From assembly GCA_905116865.2 (NCBI GenBank), contig CAJHNH020002544.1:39655-103654 (forward strand): a stretch of DNA of 64,000 nt, written 5' to 3'. The first letter of the stretch is position 1; the number at the start of each line of letters is the position of its first letter. Positions 45,200-57,271 of the stretch are shown here, piece after piece. The stretch is from Candidula unifasciata (Eukaryota; Mollusca; Gastropoda; Stylommatophora; Geomitridae). A program made the position numbers and the translations under genes. The notes under the pieces are model-generated. The model searched no databases and was not told the origin of the DNA. It saw nothing but the letters and a program-made list of their open reading frames with translations.

Positions 45200-45385
45200 A
45201 CCCACCCTCTTCCCCCCAAGCATGTCGGAAAGGGGGACTAATTAAAAGTTTGCTGAAATAAGCTGTGTCAGGCTCAACGGTACAGAAATCGCAGCTAGCT
45301 GTAAACCAGTGGAATGTGCCAACCGTCTTTTTAAAAGTAAAGGCAGAAGAAGCAGAGAAAAAGAAACAGTAATTATAAAGACCGG
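45200..45385 (+). mobile_element. Family C repeat, 3' half
   Basis: ccaagcatgtcggaaagggg, attaaaagtttgctgaaata, agctgtaaaccagtggaatg and caaccgtctttttaaaagta. Confidence 0.5.
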
Positions 45386-45644
45386 AGTTACTATGGTAGT
45401 CCTCTTGTATCATGCTGATAAAAGTATGCTGTAATATTTCTCCATTTCACAGAGTCATCATAGCTTTGGAAAAGATTTGTGTTCGCATGCATAATTCAAA
45501 ACCGTATGTGTGTTTTCGACGATTTGCCGTACTCTTCTTCCATAAAATTTTCCTGTTGTCGCTAAGTTCTTCAAGGTTATTTGCTTATACAACACACTGA
45601 AAAAAATCATCGCTATCCACGCCTAGGCTATCTAGTAGGGAGCT

Positions 45645-45835
45645 AATTGGTATCGAGGTATGGCGTCCGCCCCGAGTGCTGAGGGTCCTGGGTTCAGGCC
45701 CCTGTGAAAGGTGGGATTTTTTTTTTCACGTGGACTTCTAGTAATTTCCCCTGGTCTCTGGGAAGTAAGATCGGACGCCCGTGTGTATTGTTGCACACTT
45801 AAAAAATCCTTTAGCAGTTCGAAATCTAAAAGAGT
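45645..45835 (+). mobile_element. tRNA-headed SINE, single copy
   Basis: A box taattggtatcgaggta, B box gggttcaggcccc, a T9 linker and a body with ggtctctgggaagtaagatc. The layout resembles family B but the sequence differs. No other copy was found here. Confidence 0.45.
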
Positions 45836-46083
45836 AGCCTAACGACGCTGCCCGGGCAAAATTAGGAGTTAAAATCTACCCAAAGTATTTCATGATCTTC
45901 GGCGGAGCTACGGGGTTCGTGCACTGTGCTGAGATTTTTCAGACTCAGGCTTGAGCTAGAAGAAGAATGGAGCATTTATAGGTTACTACCCTTGTGCCAT
46001 GATGTTGATCCGTTGTATAAACCAAACGAGCTATCTCCGTAAGGACTACCTTTTTTGCTTTGCATTATAAGTAAAATAACACG

Positions 46084-46300
46084 CTAAAGGCGTAGAGGAC
46101 ATATAAGGCCAGACTAGATTTTTATAGGTCTTTTATTCTCCCTCTATGGTTGAATATGGTCAACGTGACGTCGGTCGTCTTTACTTCCAAGGACTTTATC
46201 TGGTACCCATTTAAGGCTGGGTCGATTTGGGAGCAAATGTCTTGTTTTGAACCCACAACTTTCGGATCCACGTTAAGCCTCATAACCTTTAGTACCCTTG
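46084..46300 (-). mobile_element. SINE family B
   Basis: Minus strand: taaaggcgtagaggacatat, gaccggtcgtctttacttcc-like block, atttaaggctgggtcgattt and a head region near 46260-46300. Confidence 0.6.
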
Positions 46301-46379
46301 GGCGCTAGTTGGGTCCAGTGTAAGATGGGTCCGAGGTCACCTCACCAGGCAATAATCCGTTTAGCACCACGTTATGAGA

Positions 46380-46610
46380 AGAATGAAACTAGAACAAACT
46401 GTGGCGTCTGGATAGATCCGGGAAAGGAGAGACAAATGAAGACAACGCGAGAAGATTCTTGACACAATTTGTCGTGGCATGAAGGAGTGTCAACCCATTA
46501 TTTGATGCATGTTACTGGAGATTGCAAGTTTGGAGAGGTATGGTAGCCAACAACAGTCTGCAGAACCACTTCATCAGATGATGATGATGATGATGATAAT
46601 CATGATGAGG
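46380..46610 (+). mobile_element. Probable LINE 3' remnant
   Basis: Arg/Lys-rich degraded reading on the plus strand (gatccgggaaaggagagaca to gagaggtatggtagccaaca) ending in a (GAT)n tract at 46578-46605. Family not established. Confidence 0.3.
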
Positions 46611-46854
46611 TAATGTCCTGGGAAATCAAGACTACCGACATGATGTTGGTCACATCACATGACCAGTGTCGATCAAAATATAGATAGATTTAGAGACCCG
46701 CCAGCCTTCTTCCCCCCCCCCCCCCATCCCAACTTTTCTCCCAGAAAACAATGTTGCGGTACTCGGTACTCAGTATCTTAAAAGAGTGCCAGTACTTACC
46801 ATAATTTATTTATCTTTAGCTCTGAAAGAAAAAAAAACGGGTGTGTTACTGCAT

Positions 46855-47045
46855 GGTAAGTTGCGTATCCTTTACAGGATAGTTGCAGATTTACCTCCAG
46901 TAGTTTGCTATTGCTTTGTGGACGGTCGACTCCCTGATACCACTGTCGAAACTAACGCACGGCGCATGGCCCGTAGCTGGGATCGAACCCGGCATCCCGG
47001 CATTACGAAGCGTTTGCATCGACTTGGCCACAGAGCCGACTATGT
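46855..47045 (-). mobile_element. SINE family A with internal deletion
   Basis: Minus strand, with intact A-box (catcgacttggccacagagc, reverse complement) and B-box (gctgggatcgaacccggc) regions. About 45 bp of the body between the ggttctgcaac and aatttgcc blocks are missing. Confidence 0.75.
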
Positions 47046-47363
47046 TACGGCATACCTCTAGAAAAAAAGCCATGAGCTTTACAATGTATGCCTGGTGTGT
47101 GAGAGACATGACACCTTTACTTTTTCTTTTTCCTTTTTTAAACTACCTCATTTGTTGTGCTTCCCTTTTTTTTAAATCAGGAATATTTAATGTTGGCAGC
47201 ATATGCAGTGTCTACTTTTTATTCATTATCCTACTGTGTCATTATATTTCAGATACGGTTCGCAGTATATTCCTCGCTTCATGTGCTATCAGTTCAATAT
47301 CATGTATGAAATCCAGCTCAGCAGCTTCGGCCTCTCTCCTCAGTATTCGTCTTGTGGTTTCTT

Positions 47364-47387
47364 GGGGGGGGGGGGGGGGGGGGGGGG
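47364..47387. repeat. Poly-G tract (24 G)
   Basis: Uninterrupted G run. Sequence before it (tattcgtcttgtggtttctt) resembles a LINE fragment at about 49457-49480 (tgttcgttttatggtttcgt) that lacks the G run. Confidence 0.85.
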
Positions 47388-47654
47388 TCGTTTCCTCTTT
47401 AATCCTTTTATTTCATATTCCAATGCCTGTTTGGTGATTATTTGCTGGTTTTTTCTCAAGATGTCTTCTTATGTCCTGTTTACCCAGACATTTCTCTTTC
47501 TGCACTCCTTGTAAATTCATCTCATTTTATTTTCACAATTTTCCTCAAATATTTGTTCTCCAATGCATTTAAATTTTCGTCCTATGTCTTTAGTGGTTCT
47601 CTAACTTTCACTTTACTGCACGGTGTTTACTTTATGCAAAATATATTAATCATA

Positions 47655-47935
47655 ATCATCATGTAGCAGGTCCTTTGTAGAACGTCGCTCTCATCACAGT
47701 CTGCCTGAATGAAACTCGGTCTCTCGCCAGTTCTCCATCCTCATGCACTTTCACACATCTTCGTGTCGGTCGGCCCCTGCCCCTCCTTCCTGGTACCATG
47801 CCTTCTGCTATAATTTTTTCCAATCCTTCGTGGCGCTTGATATGACCAAAATATTTCAGCTTTCGAGAAAGGATGCTGTTTATTAGCCAATCTTCATTAA
47901 TGTTCAGATCTTTTAAGATGTAAATATTTCATTCA
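47655..47935 (-). mobile_element. LINE 3' end, FGHIKRH family
   Basis: The plus strand (catgtagcaggtcctttgta, ctggtaccatgccttctgct, gcttgatatgaccaaaatat) is the reverse complement of the 53750-53990 copy. The insert ends toward 47655. Confidence 0.65.
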
Positions 47936-47939
47936 TCAT

Positions 47940-48565
47940 AAAGTAAACTTAAAAACTTTTAATTAACTTATTTTGTCTCTTGTAACACATAGTTCCTGAC
48001 CAATACCTGAGTAACTTCCAATGCAAGTGACCTCGAGTGCTCTGTTGCTAACTCTTGGTCAGTCCTGTTATTCATTCCTCTTTTAACTCTTCTGGTGTCG
48101 AAAAATATATAGGTTCTGCTGTTTGCTATTCTGGCCGTCGAAACCATAGACACATTGTACTATTGTAGAGTTTCGTTGATGGTATCTTTCTAACTTGTTC
48201 TTGGTGTGTCTCTTTTTCTAGTTCTCTCTCCTCCTGAGGCATATTCCTTGGATAATATGACCAAGGCAATCTCTGTGTGGGGAAGAAAACCCGGGCAATT
48301 TGTGTAAGTTTATCTGTACGTGTATGAATATACACACTGAGCAGTGCGTTTAGGGGTGAGATGGAATGATTTGATACGGGTTTCCCACATAAGTATTCCG
48401 TGTGAGCGTGTGTTTATTGTTTATTCATGGGTGAGTGTGGCCACTTGAGAGGAGATAGGCCATGTTTGTACGCTACGCGTTTCACGAATGTTAATAAACA
48501 AGTCGTGCGTTGTTTCCAGTATACTAGAAGCCGGAAGATGAAACTGTATCACTAACCTCAAGATC
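47940..48565. other. No gene recognised
   Basis: Includes possible LINE debris (agttctctctcctcctgagg near 48220). No open frame with family features. Confidence 0.35.
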
Positions 48566-48569
48566 AGTA

Positions 48570-49079
48570 TTGCCACTTTTCTTTGACAAAAAACATCCAA
48601 AACGGAGTCAAAAATATATAAAAACATCTAAATTTGCATGGAAAACATCTAGAAAATACATCCAAATGGAAAGAGTCACAAATTACATAGCAATTGATAT
48701 GACTTACCCTATAGAATCATGTTCTCATCTTCACTGATGTCTGCCTTACAAAAATCCACAGGATAAACTTAGCTTGGATGGTGAAGTTAAAGCTTCAGAT
48801 CCAAAATGACTCTAGTATGCTTTAGCTGTTTCAATTTCTTTTAATACTTAATCAGGGAGCTGATAAGTGGAACAGCCTTTCCTACTCTTATCATGCAAAA
48901 TTTTATTGTCAAGATAGCGTTTAGGATGTCACATTTCATCCTGTTTCTTAGGTTAGATTTGATAAATTCACTCCAAAAGAAAAACATCTAGAAAGACATC
49001 TACCATCTAAACGTCAAAAACGCCATCTAAATGCTAGGGAAAACATCTACATTTGGATGTAAAACATCCAAAGTGGCAA
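48570..49079. mobile_element. Putative non-autonomous DNA transposon
   Basis: Perfect 10-bp inverted ends TTGCCACTTT (48570-48579 and reversed at 49070-49079). Both subterminal regions are crowded with aacatcta/aacatcca motifs, about a dozen in total, as expected for transposase-binding repeats. No clear target-site duplication (flanks gatcagta and cacagctc). No ORF. Family unassigned; hAT-like organisation is one option. Confidence 0.45.
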
Positions 49080-49324
49080 CACAGCTCAAGAGTTGTCCTC
49101 TGACGTGGTTTCACGTGAGTCTTGTTATGTCACATGATAGCTACAACCAGTGCATAATGCACCGCGCCTTCAAAATCGGCAAGACGAATTCACACTTGAA
49201 CCGCCTGGTGTTCATGTGACGGAACCCATACCAGGGGCTTCGTCACAAAGAAAACATTACGAGGGGAGTGCCTCAGTCCTATTGCAAATTTCTAGGAAAA
49301 GGGTCTAACCATTGTTTATATCAT

Positions 49325-49545
49325 CATAATCACTGTTCGGTTGTGCCATTGTATCACATAGGTCTCACAGTCTACTACACCTTTCCGTTCTGTCGTGTGC
49401 AATCGTTTAAATATCAATGATCGAATCCGGTCCATCAGCTTTGGCCTCTCTCATCAATGTTCGTTTTATGGTTTCGTTTGGGCGTTTTCGCTTCCTCAGT
49501 TTATTTATTTCCCAGCTTAGTGCCTGATAAGTCTGTTTGGTCTTC
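49325..49545 (-). mobile_element. LINE fragment
   Basis: Minus-strand peptide matches the 30885-31070 fragment. The adjoining plus-strand block gttgtgccattgtatcacat also occurs at about 44311-44400 (gttgtgccattatgtcacat), showing a dispersed repeat. Confidence 0.4.
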
Positions 49546-50211
49546 TTTTTTTTTTTTTTTTGCATGAAGTGTCAAATAAAGCGCCATCTTCACTGTCTTT
49601 TACTGTTGCTACCACTTGTTGGGTGCTTTTAAATAATAATGTTAATAATAGGCTGAATATGAAATCAATATAATTTTTTGAAATAACACTGGGTCTCCTT
49701 AAACAACGAAAGTGGGCTTCAGGGTGCCCATGTCCCGGCGCCTCTGATCCCCATCAAAGTGGGCAATTTTTAAAAAAACTTCCATTTCAAATACTTGACC
49801 TAGGAGCCGAGATAGATTCCCACGTTCCAGTTCATAGTTCTTTTCCTGGTTCACATTCAGAACGTCACACTCACGTTTCTAATAAAAGCAGAAATTTGTT
49901 ATATGTTCGTATACATGTGTGTGTGCGCGCGCGCTCACGCGAGCACCCGCGCGTGTGCAGGTGTATGTGTGCGTGAGAAGTAAAAAGCTGTTTTGTATCA
50001 TATTAGTTTACTTTCTCGATTGTGAACAATGCAAAACAGTTTGTAATCATCATTGTCAGGTTATATACACATGCACAATTAACCCTTTCTGCCACTGACA
50101 GCTTTAATCTAAACACTGGTTTCAGAATAAAGTAACCGGTTTAAGGATAAAATGATCTAATATCAGCTTTTAGAATATCCCTGGAACCCACATGGGAAGT
50201 TTGAGATTGTA

Positions 50212-50472
50212 ATAATTGAATAGCAGGCTCGCCTGCGAATCCGAAAGTCGTGGCTTCGGGTCCAGACGAAGCTGACTATTTTCTACAAACAAATGACCGT
50301 GGCTCCGAGGTCGACTGAGCCAAAAATGAGTACCAGGTAAAGTCCTCGGAAGTAAAGGTTGCGGGCGTGATGTTGGCAACATCTGCTACTAAATACCGAT
50401 TAAATTATTTGTCTAACCTTAAATGCTCTAGACCCAAAGGCGTGGAAAAGAGTCTTTTAGTTTTTTTTTAAC
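50212..50472 (+). mobile_element. SINE family B
   Basis: The head lacks its first bases (starts near ataggcaggctcgcctgcga-like sequence); B-box area gtggcttcgggtccag; body ccgtggctccgaggtcgact and gaagtaaaggttgcgggcgt; end gaaaagagtcttttag. Confidence 0.75.
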
Positions 50473-50479
50473 TTGTAAA

Positions 50480-52500
50480 TGAATGGCTGTTGTCACATAT
50501 CACTCCTGTCGCGTGCCTAATGTAAGGATTTCTCCTTCAGAACCAACAGCACTCAGAAATAATTATGTTGAGGCGTTTGGCTCGTATTGGTCTAAGGGAT
50601 TCCCCGTGGCCAATATACGCTCAACTTATCTCTGGAGTAGGGCAACTCAAGTATTGGCACTACAAAATATGTCAGTATAAGAATACAATATTTCTAGGCA
50701 CACTTGGCTGGACACCCCCACTACTTACTAAAGAAAGCCCCCAGGTTATGATAGTTCATTATCATAACCATGTTAACACATATAATGAAGATACATACAC
50801 ACACACGTGCTAAACACTTAAAAAGGTGAAATAGAGACACCTAAGTCAGCCATGAAAATGAATGCATGTAATCAATATAATATCTATACATATAATAGTG
50901 AAGTGAATTCCAGCTATCAGTGGAAGAATCTCAGAAAATAATGTCTAGATCACAAAGATGCTACACAGACAGCAGGTCCTGGAGATGACCTCTTGTCATC
51001 ATTGGGAAACATAGGAGCTGCGAGGAATAAAGCACATAATGCATCAAACTGCACTTAGCCTCTTTCTGTCTATGATGCCTCCCTCAGCTCCTGATGATTC
51101 GACTGTCTTTGACTCTGGTAATTCTGCTCAACTGGATCAGGTAGTGAAAGAGTACTTCACCATAGAGGACACAGCAACTGTACCGGTATTCAGCAAGTCT
51201 CTCCCACCAGTAGGTCACAACAGGGTATCTGAGCTACACCAAGCTCTTGCACTGGTAGACTGTTTGAGTTATCTGTCCCCACATAGTGATGATGTCAGAA
51301 ACCTTCACAGGTGTTAGCTGGTGGGTAGTTGGATGATAGTTGGTTTATGGTTGGTGGGTGTTGGTTGGACTGTGAAACTTCTGCCAGCTCCTCACAAAGG
51401 ATTCATCCTGCCAAGAAATAACTCAGAATTAGTCATCACCAAGAGGGTAACATCTTGACAGGAAAGACAGAACAAGCATCAGTCATCATCCCCCATCTGC
51501 CTACTCCACCTTGCTCTCCTGTTTCATTCCTCAGAATGCCTCTCCAGACCAGGAGACACAAGTCTCCTATCATTCATCTGTCTGTTTAGTGCAAGAGAAG
51601 GCAAGTCAGATATACAGTGGAGATAGAGTGTTCTAACACATATATCACTCTCTCTCCCTCCTCCCCTCTGCACACAGACACCAATATTTACTGTCAGTAC
51701 AGATATTTCTTAGGCCTCCCAAAGCTAGTCCTACCATTCATTGATCTGGGTCAACACACTCATACACTGGCCGACAAAGTCCTGACCTAATTCTGTCCCC
51801 ATTTTGTATGCACAAACTTCTGTTGCCAGTTTAAATAGTACACACTTGTAAGGTTTTAGGTTTACCAGTATGAGTGGGTTATTTAAGGCATAGGCTATTT
51901 AGTCTGTACAGGGGAGGGTCTACGTTCGAATCCGCTTCTCTAGCGATCAAGAACGGTCGAACTATGTGTGATCCCACAGCCGCTACTGATCTATCTACAG
52001 CAGTAACCACTCTAACAGACATAGATTTAGGTACTCGTAAACTATAATTAACTTACCCAAGCATATGAAAAGTCCGAGACATTCCAGATTGCCTTATTAA
52101 AGTGAAATTATACAGGCATAGATTGACACGTCTGGACGCTTGGAGCCGGCAAGAGAGAATGGCGCAAATTAAGCACTTCAAGCGTTGGTAAAAAAGGAGT
52201 TCCCAGTATACATGGGCAAGGAGTAAATCGGTTTCCAAGAAACCTCAAATAACTCTCCTAATATTTATCCAATGGATATACATTTAAAAATAGAGTTAAG
52301 TCAAAGCAACCAGAAAATGTAGACATAATAATGTTGTCTAATAAAGGCATATATATATATAGATATAATGGACTATATCTTTCCGGACGAGTCCAAGTTT
52401 GAATTTTTGCCGATTACAGGTAAGTCAAGTTACCAGCCTTACGGACTGAGGCGTAGTGGCTTATCATTCCACGACAGTTGTTTTCAGGAATATAATATTT
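50480..52500. other. No gene recognised; one unexplained 92-codon frame
   Basis: The frame at 51039-51317 (+) starts MHQTALSLFLSMMPPSAPDD and has balanced composition, but I recognise no family and no splice sites. At 51930-51960 a tRNA B-box-like gttcgaatccgc hints at another SINE head. Confidence 0.35.
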
Positions 52501-52504
52501 GAAT

Positions 52505-53215
52505 CGTTGGTTTCAGATTACAGTGCTTGCTCAGAAGATTTAATCATTTACACAGAAAGTTCAGTGTCAAGAGGCAAAATAAGTGCTTGGGGTTTCTTAG
52601 CAAAAGTTAACGGTCAACATTTGGTGCAGAAGAGCCTAGCATATGATACCACAATATCCAGCTTAAGAATGGAGGTGGAGGCTGTCACTGCAGCTTTCCG
52701 CTGACTAGAGAACACGACACACACACATATCGTGATTGTAACTGACTCAGAAAGCATGCTGAGGAAGATCAGGACAGGCACGCTTCGTGCAGAGTGGCAT
52801 GCCTCGCTACGGAAGACACGGGTGAGGAGCATTGTATTGATTTTTTCACCAGGCCATGCCGGTGTGTTGGGAAATGAACAGGTGGACAGACTGGCTGGCT
52901 ATGCACAGCTTGGTGAAATACTGATGCATGATAAGGCAGACGTGGTTAGTGCCTTGTGGGAGAGCGTGTACAGTGCGGAGGAGCAGATTGATCACCACAG
53001 TGTGGTGAGACTGATGCAGTTGGGGGTGACGAGAGGTTCTGAAAGATGCTCCGGGCTCAGAGGAAAGGCAAGACGGACGTTTAATCAGAATGCTACTGGC
53101 ACCATTAGTATCGGAACTCTTCGCTGGCTGCTGAAGATGGGGACGGAGCGCTTATGGGAGTGTCCCGAGTGCTGTGATGTCGGTTCTTGAATCAAATCAA
53201 ACCAAATCAGATTAC
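52505..53215 (+). mobile_element. RNase H-bearing LINE, second 3' copy
   Basis: Very close to the 3600-4290 copy. It covers the RNase H domain and 3' end and finishes with a similar tail (atcaaatcaaaccaaatcag). The first catalytic box reads YTESS instead of YTDGS, and an in-frame TGA at about 52703 interrupts the domain just before the VTDSES box. GHAGVLGNEQVDRLAG is intact. 5'-truncated, as expected from target-primed reverse transcription. Confidence 0.85.
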
Positions 53216-53399
53216 AATGCCAGAATAGCTGTTGCCGTATAAGACAGGACTTGCAGTCGCGTTAAGTAAATTTCACATGTGAAACAGACTGGATTTATAT
53301 ATTATCTAGTGAATATAACAATTTTCTTCAATTGATAGAAAACAAAAATACCGTACACAGACAAAAGTAGCTGTTATCGAAAATTAACAATAAATTATG

Positions 53400-53988
53400 G
53401 GAAAACAAAATATGAACATGTCACAAACATTGAATATCTAGGCTCCGTAAAAAACAGCTATAGAGAATGTTCGTCAGAAGTCAAAAGGAGGATGGCCTAG
53501 ACTAAGCAGCATCAAAAGTCTATGGTTAAGCATAACATGGTAATGAGAGTTGAAATTTTGAGAGCATACAGCTTCCACATAGCAACATACGGATGTGAGT
53601 CGTGGATTAACTACCAGTCCTTAAGGAAGAAAAAAAAAGGCTTTTTAGTTGAAATGATGTAGAAAGATTGTCAGAATAAAATTTTTATAAAGGAGAGAAG
53701 AAATACTGACATTCTGAAAGATCTGAACATCAAGGAAGCATCTTGTCTCGGAAGCTGAAATATTTTGGTCATATCAAGCGCCACGGTGGACTGGAAAAAA
53801 TAATAACAGAAGGCATGGTACCAGAAAGGAGGGAAAGAGGCCGAACAACACGAAGATGGGAACAGGATATAAGTGACTCCTTGGATATGAAAGTGCACGA
53901 GGCGGGAGAGCTGGCGAGAGACCGGGTTTCTTTCCGGCAAACCGTGATGACGGCGACATTCTTCAAAGGACCTGCTACATGAGGAGGA
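53400..53988 (+). mobile_element. LINE 3' end, FGHIKRH family
   Basis: The C-terminal coding part of a non-LTR element. The plus strand reads LKYFGHIKRHGGLEKIITEG, VPERRERGRTTRRWEQDI and GELARDRVSFRQTV, the usual C-terminus of reverse transcriptase-only LINEs. Upstream, ILRAYSFHIATYGCESW-like sequence (about 53555-53610) is also typical. Stops and frameshifts are present. It lies 190 bp after an RNase H LINE copy and is a separate family. Confidence 0.75.
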
Positions 53989-54459
53989 TGTATAAAATGT
54001 GAGACTTAGTGGATTAATAAATAATCCCTACAGCTTCTTTATACTCTTTTACCAGCCCAAGTGCACTACCATTTGACATGCAGCATTTATTAGAGCAAAC
54101 GAATGTAGAAAAAAAAATTATTATACGATCCTGTTTAATATCCAGTGATATTGTTTCCTGTACTGTATGTCGTAAAAACAGATTCCCACAAGTAGCTGAC
54201 ACCTGTTTTACAGTGTTACTATTTTTGATCAAATAATATATTGGCATTTCATTTCATTATTAAGTAAAAATATTTTTTGTTACGAAACCGATACCGAAAG
54301 AATTTGGGTTGTGTGAAATATTTCCATAATTTGAGTCAACTTGTATTTTAGCCACCGCATCCACATTTTCACCCCGTTATCGGGGAATCAATCAGTCAAA
54401 TACCGTTTCCACGATAAAGGTTGGCTGCAATTCATTTTCAATATGTTATGTTATGTTAT

Positions 54460-54900
54460 GTTATCACAATTGACACCACTGCACATTGGGCATTCCCATG
54501 CGTGCTCAGTCCTCCGATGCAGCAGCCACTCCAAAGTACTTCAGCTAATTGTTCCCATGAGAAGCTGGTTATATTGTCTCCTATCTCGGCCTCGAAGACG
54601 GTATAGACGTGCTTTACCATGCTTTACGCAATCGTGTTAGTGTAAGTGACTTCTCATTATCCACTAGCCTAGTCTGTACAGCGTTGACGATATTTGCTCT
54701 GTCCATGGTTCTTCCCACATGCCTTAGTGCAACGCTTGCCGGTTGGTCCGCTCGCTCATTTCCCTTTACGCCCGCATGACCAGGTGAAGGAGGTTAAGTG
54801 GGATTTTCGAATGCTTTCTACTTTCGGCATACTTTGTCCTTTCATCCTGGTTACACACTCCCTGAGAACGGCGTTTACTGTTTCTTGATGTTATCCTCCC
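54460..54900 (-). mobile_element. RNase H-LINE 3' fragment, divergent copy
   Basis: Reverse complement of a LINE 3' end: ttgggcattcccatgcgtgc at the tail, and gcttgccggttggtccgctc followed by gcatgaccaggtg for the GHAGVxGNExAD box. It differs from the main family, so probably a sister subfamily. Confidence 0.5.
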
Positions 54901-54974
54901 ACTTGAATCGCTGTCTACTTCTTGATAGCTTGCCTTTAACTTATCTTTCCTTATGGTTTTTATAATAAATTATG

Positions 54975-55170
54975 AATTCAGAACCGGCCTCACAGCACCC
55001 GAAACATTCACGTAGGCGCTCCGTCCCCATTGTCTACAGCAAGCGCACAGTTCCAATTCGGATGGTACCACTAAGTCTAATCGTGTCTACGTGTCGCACC
55101 TCTCTTGGGTGTTGAGCGTTGACCAGAACCCCTGGTCAGTCCTGGTTACACCATTCTCTTAGGATCGTCA
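54975..55170 (-). mobile_element. RNase H-LINE extreme 3' fragment
   Basis: Reverse complement of the last 150-200 bp of the LINE: cagcacccgaaacattcacg, ccgtccccattgtctacagc and cttgggtgttgagcgttgac. It lies just beyond the 54460-54900 fragment in the same orientation and is a separate insertion, since both include the 3' end. Confidence 0.55.
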
Positions 55171-55895
55171 AGATCTGTTTGTGCCTTACAATTTTATACA
55201 CCTGTGTGACACCTGTGTGTATTATGTGGATTTAGCAAAGTGTGTGGATGTATGAGTTTAAGAGAATATATGTGTATCTACCAGTTTGTATGGGTATATA
55301 AGACTGTGTTTATGTCTGTATGTGTACGTGTGTGTACGTGTGTGCATGTATGTGTGTGTATGCATGATTATGTGTGTGTGTATATCTGAGCTGAGTATGT
55401 ATGTGTATGAAGAATTGGTGTGTGTGTATGCATGGGTTTATATGATAGTGTCTATGTATGTGAATGTAAGCGTGTTCAAACATGTGGACGTAAGAGTGTG
55501 AATATGTATGTTGAGTTGGAATTGTGGGTGTGTAAGTTTGTGTGTGTAAGTATTATCATTTGTGTAATTGTGTGTGTGTGTGTGGGGGGGGGGGGAAGGG
55601 GTTTACGCATAATTGTAAATTGAAATGTATGTATTTGGCTTCCATGCTTTTGTATTTTTTTCACCCTACAATCATTTCATGTATATTGTTATAGAAGCAT
55701 AGCATGAAACAAATACAGTTGATGTGTTGAAGATGACTTGCTTGGAAGGGCCAAGAGATGGCGCTGCATGCTCAGTTTGGGACCCTTGAGAAATAAAGTT
55801 TCGTTTGTTCGTTCGCTCGTTCGTTCGTAGCTTGCCAGCCATAAATGTACCACACTGTGGGACATAAACAGCCAACTACTCTGTAAATAATTTTT
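55170..55895. other. GT-rich low-complexity stretch
   Basis: About 55200-55620 is rich in tgtgtg/tatgtg without strict periodicity, ending in a G12 run at 55583-55594. A (CGTT)n tract lies at 55803-55830. No gene. Confidence 0.6.
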
Positions 55896-56165
55896 CTTCT
55901 TCGCGTTCGCCGGCTGTAAACTCGGGCAGAAAAGTACTGGTTGTTCGTCCACTTCTGGAAACTGGTCATATTCCAGAAACTAGGTGTTGCGTGTACATCC
56001 GTTTCACATTTTTGAGTTTTTTGCATGCAGACTGTTGGTTCCTTGCCTCTCAGGCAAATGTTCCGCGACTTCAAAGGAAGCTCCCAATTAGTCGACTCTT
56101 ACGACATGCTTTTAGGTCTATTCTTGTTTTCGACAGAATGGGGCCCCGAAATTACACGGGAAATA
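55896..56165 (+). mobile_element. Family C repeat (unclassified), 5' half
   Basis: Best copy of family C: ttcttcttcgcgttcgccgg start, ttgttcgtccacttctggaa, tgttgcgtgtacatccgttt, gttggttccttgcctctcag, ctcttacgacatgctttta, ttcttgttttcgacagaatg and ggggccccgaaattacacgg. No coding capacity and no tRNA boxes recognised. It lies directly after the SLC6 poly(A) signals. Confidence 0.7.
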
Positions 56166-56235
56166 TGGTTTTTTAAAAGCTTTATGTCAGTAAGTGTGCC
56201 TAAAAATATTTTACTTGTCTCCTGTTTTTTTTTAA

Positions 56236-56257
56236 TTTATTCATAAGCTTATTTATT
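56236..56257 (-). terminator. Poly(A) signals of the SLC6 gene
   Basis: Two AATAAA hexamers on the minus strand (56236-56241 and 56252-56257) lie 104-125 nt downstream of the SLC6 stop codon. A family C repeat begins about 70 nt further on. Confidence 0.5.
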
Positions 56258-56360
56258 TATATGTTGGTAAAAAAACCAAAAAAAAAAACTCAGCAACATT
56301 TTTGTTATTTCCAGTCTCTTCAGAGCCTGTGTATTTGGTGCACACTCTATTACGGTGTTA

Positions 56361-56603
56361 CTAATCCATAGTTTGTTTGGTTGAGCTGTTGTCAGTTACC
56401 TCTTCTGTTACACTATTATAGTCCAACAGGGTGGTCATAGTCGATGTCGTTTGAAACGACAGCCGGTCGTTGGTCGTAGCTTGCGACCTCTGTCGGCTAA
56501 CTTTCCGGGGAGATAAATTCGCCACGTATTTTTTCACCAGAAACCTCTGATTTGTCACTGCTGGCCCCCACTCGCCTGATGGTGACGTTGCAGTTTTCAA
56601 TCT
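56361..56603 (-). CDS. SLC6 transporter (glycine-transporter-like), terminal coding exon
   Basis: 80 codons and a TAG stop, entered in phase 0 at GCTCCAG|AGA. The start [16 protein letters not shown] follows the previous exon's GSLKE, giving the glycine-transporter-like signature E-R-L-K-x-x-x-S-P-x-x-x-W-G-P (human GlyT2 has ERLKLVCSPQPDWGPF). The rest is a cytoplasmic Ser/Thr-rich tail with basic clusters, ending acidic (KQTMD). Two AATAAA signals on the minus strand follow within 105-125 nt of the stop. The open frame continues upstream into a (TA)n repeat, but that extension is an artefact. Subfamily is a lean, not a call: GlyT, proline or other SLC6 members share this tail start. Confidence 0.75.
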   Translation of the reverse strand, partial: RLKTATSPSGEWGPAVTNQRFLVKKYVANLSPRKVSRQRSQATTNDRLSFQTTSTMTTLLDYNSVTEEVTDNSSTKQTMD

Positions 56604-56663
56604 CTGGAGCCTCAGATGAAAAAGAACGCAGAAAAAATAGCATTGATTATCATTAGTATCGTT

Positions 56664-57036
<373 letters not shown>

Positions 57037-57117
<81 letters not shown>

Positions 57118-57130
57118 ATATATATATATT
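57037..57130. repeat. (GT)n-(AT)n microsatellite, SLC6 intron
   Basis: A (GT)11 tract followed by about 27 AT units and a short decayed end; on the head side of the SINE A copy. Confidence 0.9.
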
Positions 57131-57271
57131 TGTAAAACATTATAACAATGACAAATATTTAGAATTGTCTTACAGATTTTAAGCAAGATTATAGATTATA
57201 ATTGCTTCACGCATAATTGAAGTGACGCGCACAGATAAATCTTTATGGCCTGAGGAGAATCGCACTGCAAA

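Noticed and set aside
51039..51317. 92-codon plus-strand frame of balanced composition
   Set aside because: No family recognised, no splice signals, no second exon; may be a decayed mobile-element fragment.
55286..55623. Val/Cys/Tyr-rich plus-strand frames
   Set aside because: Translations of a GT-rich low-complexity stretch.
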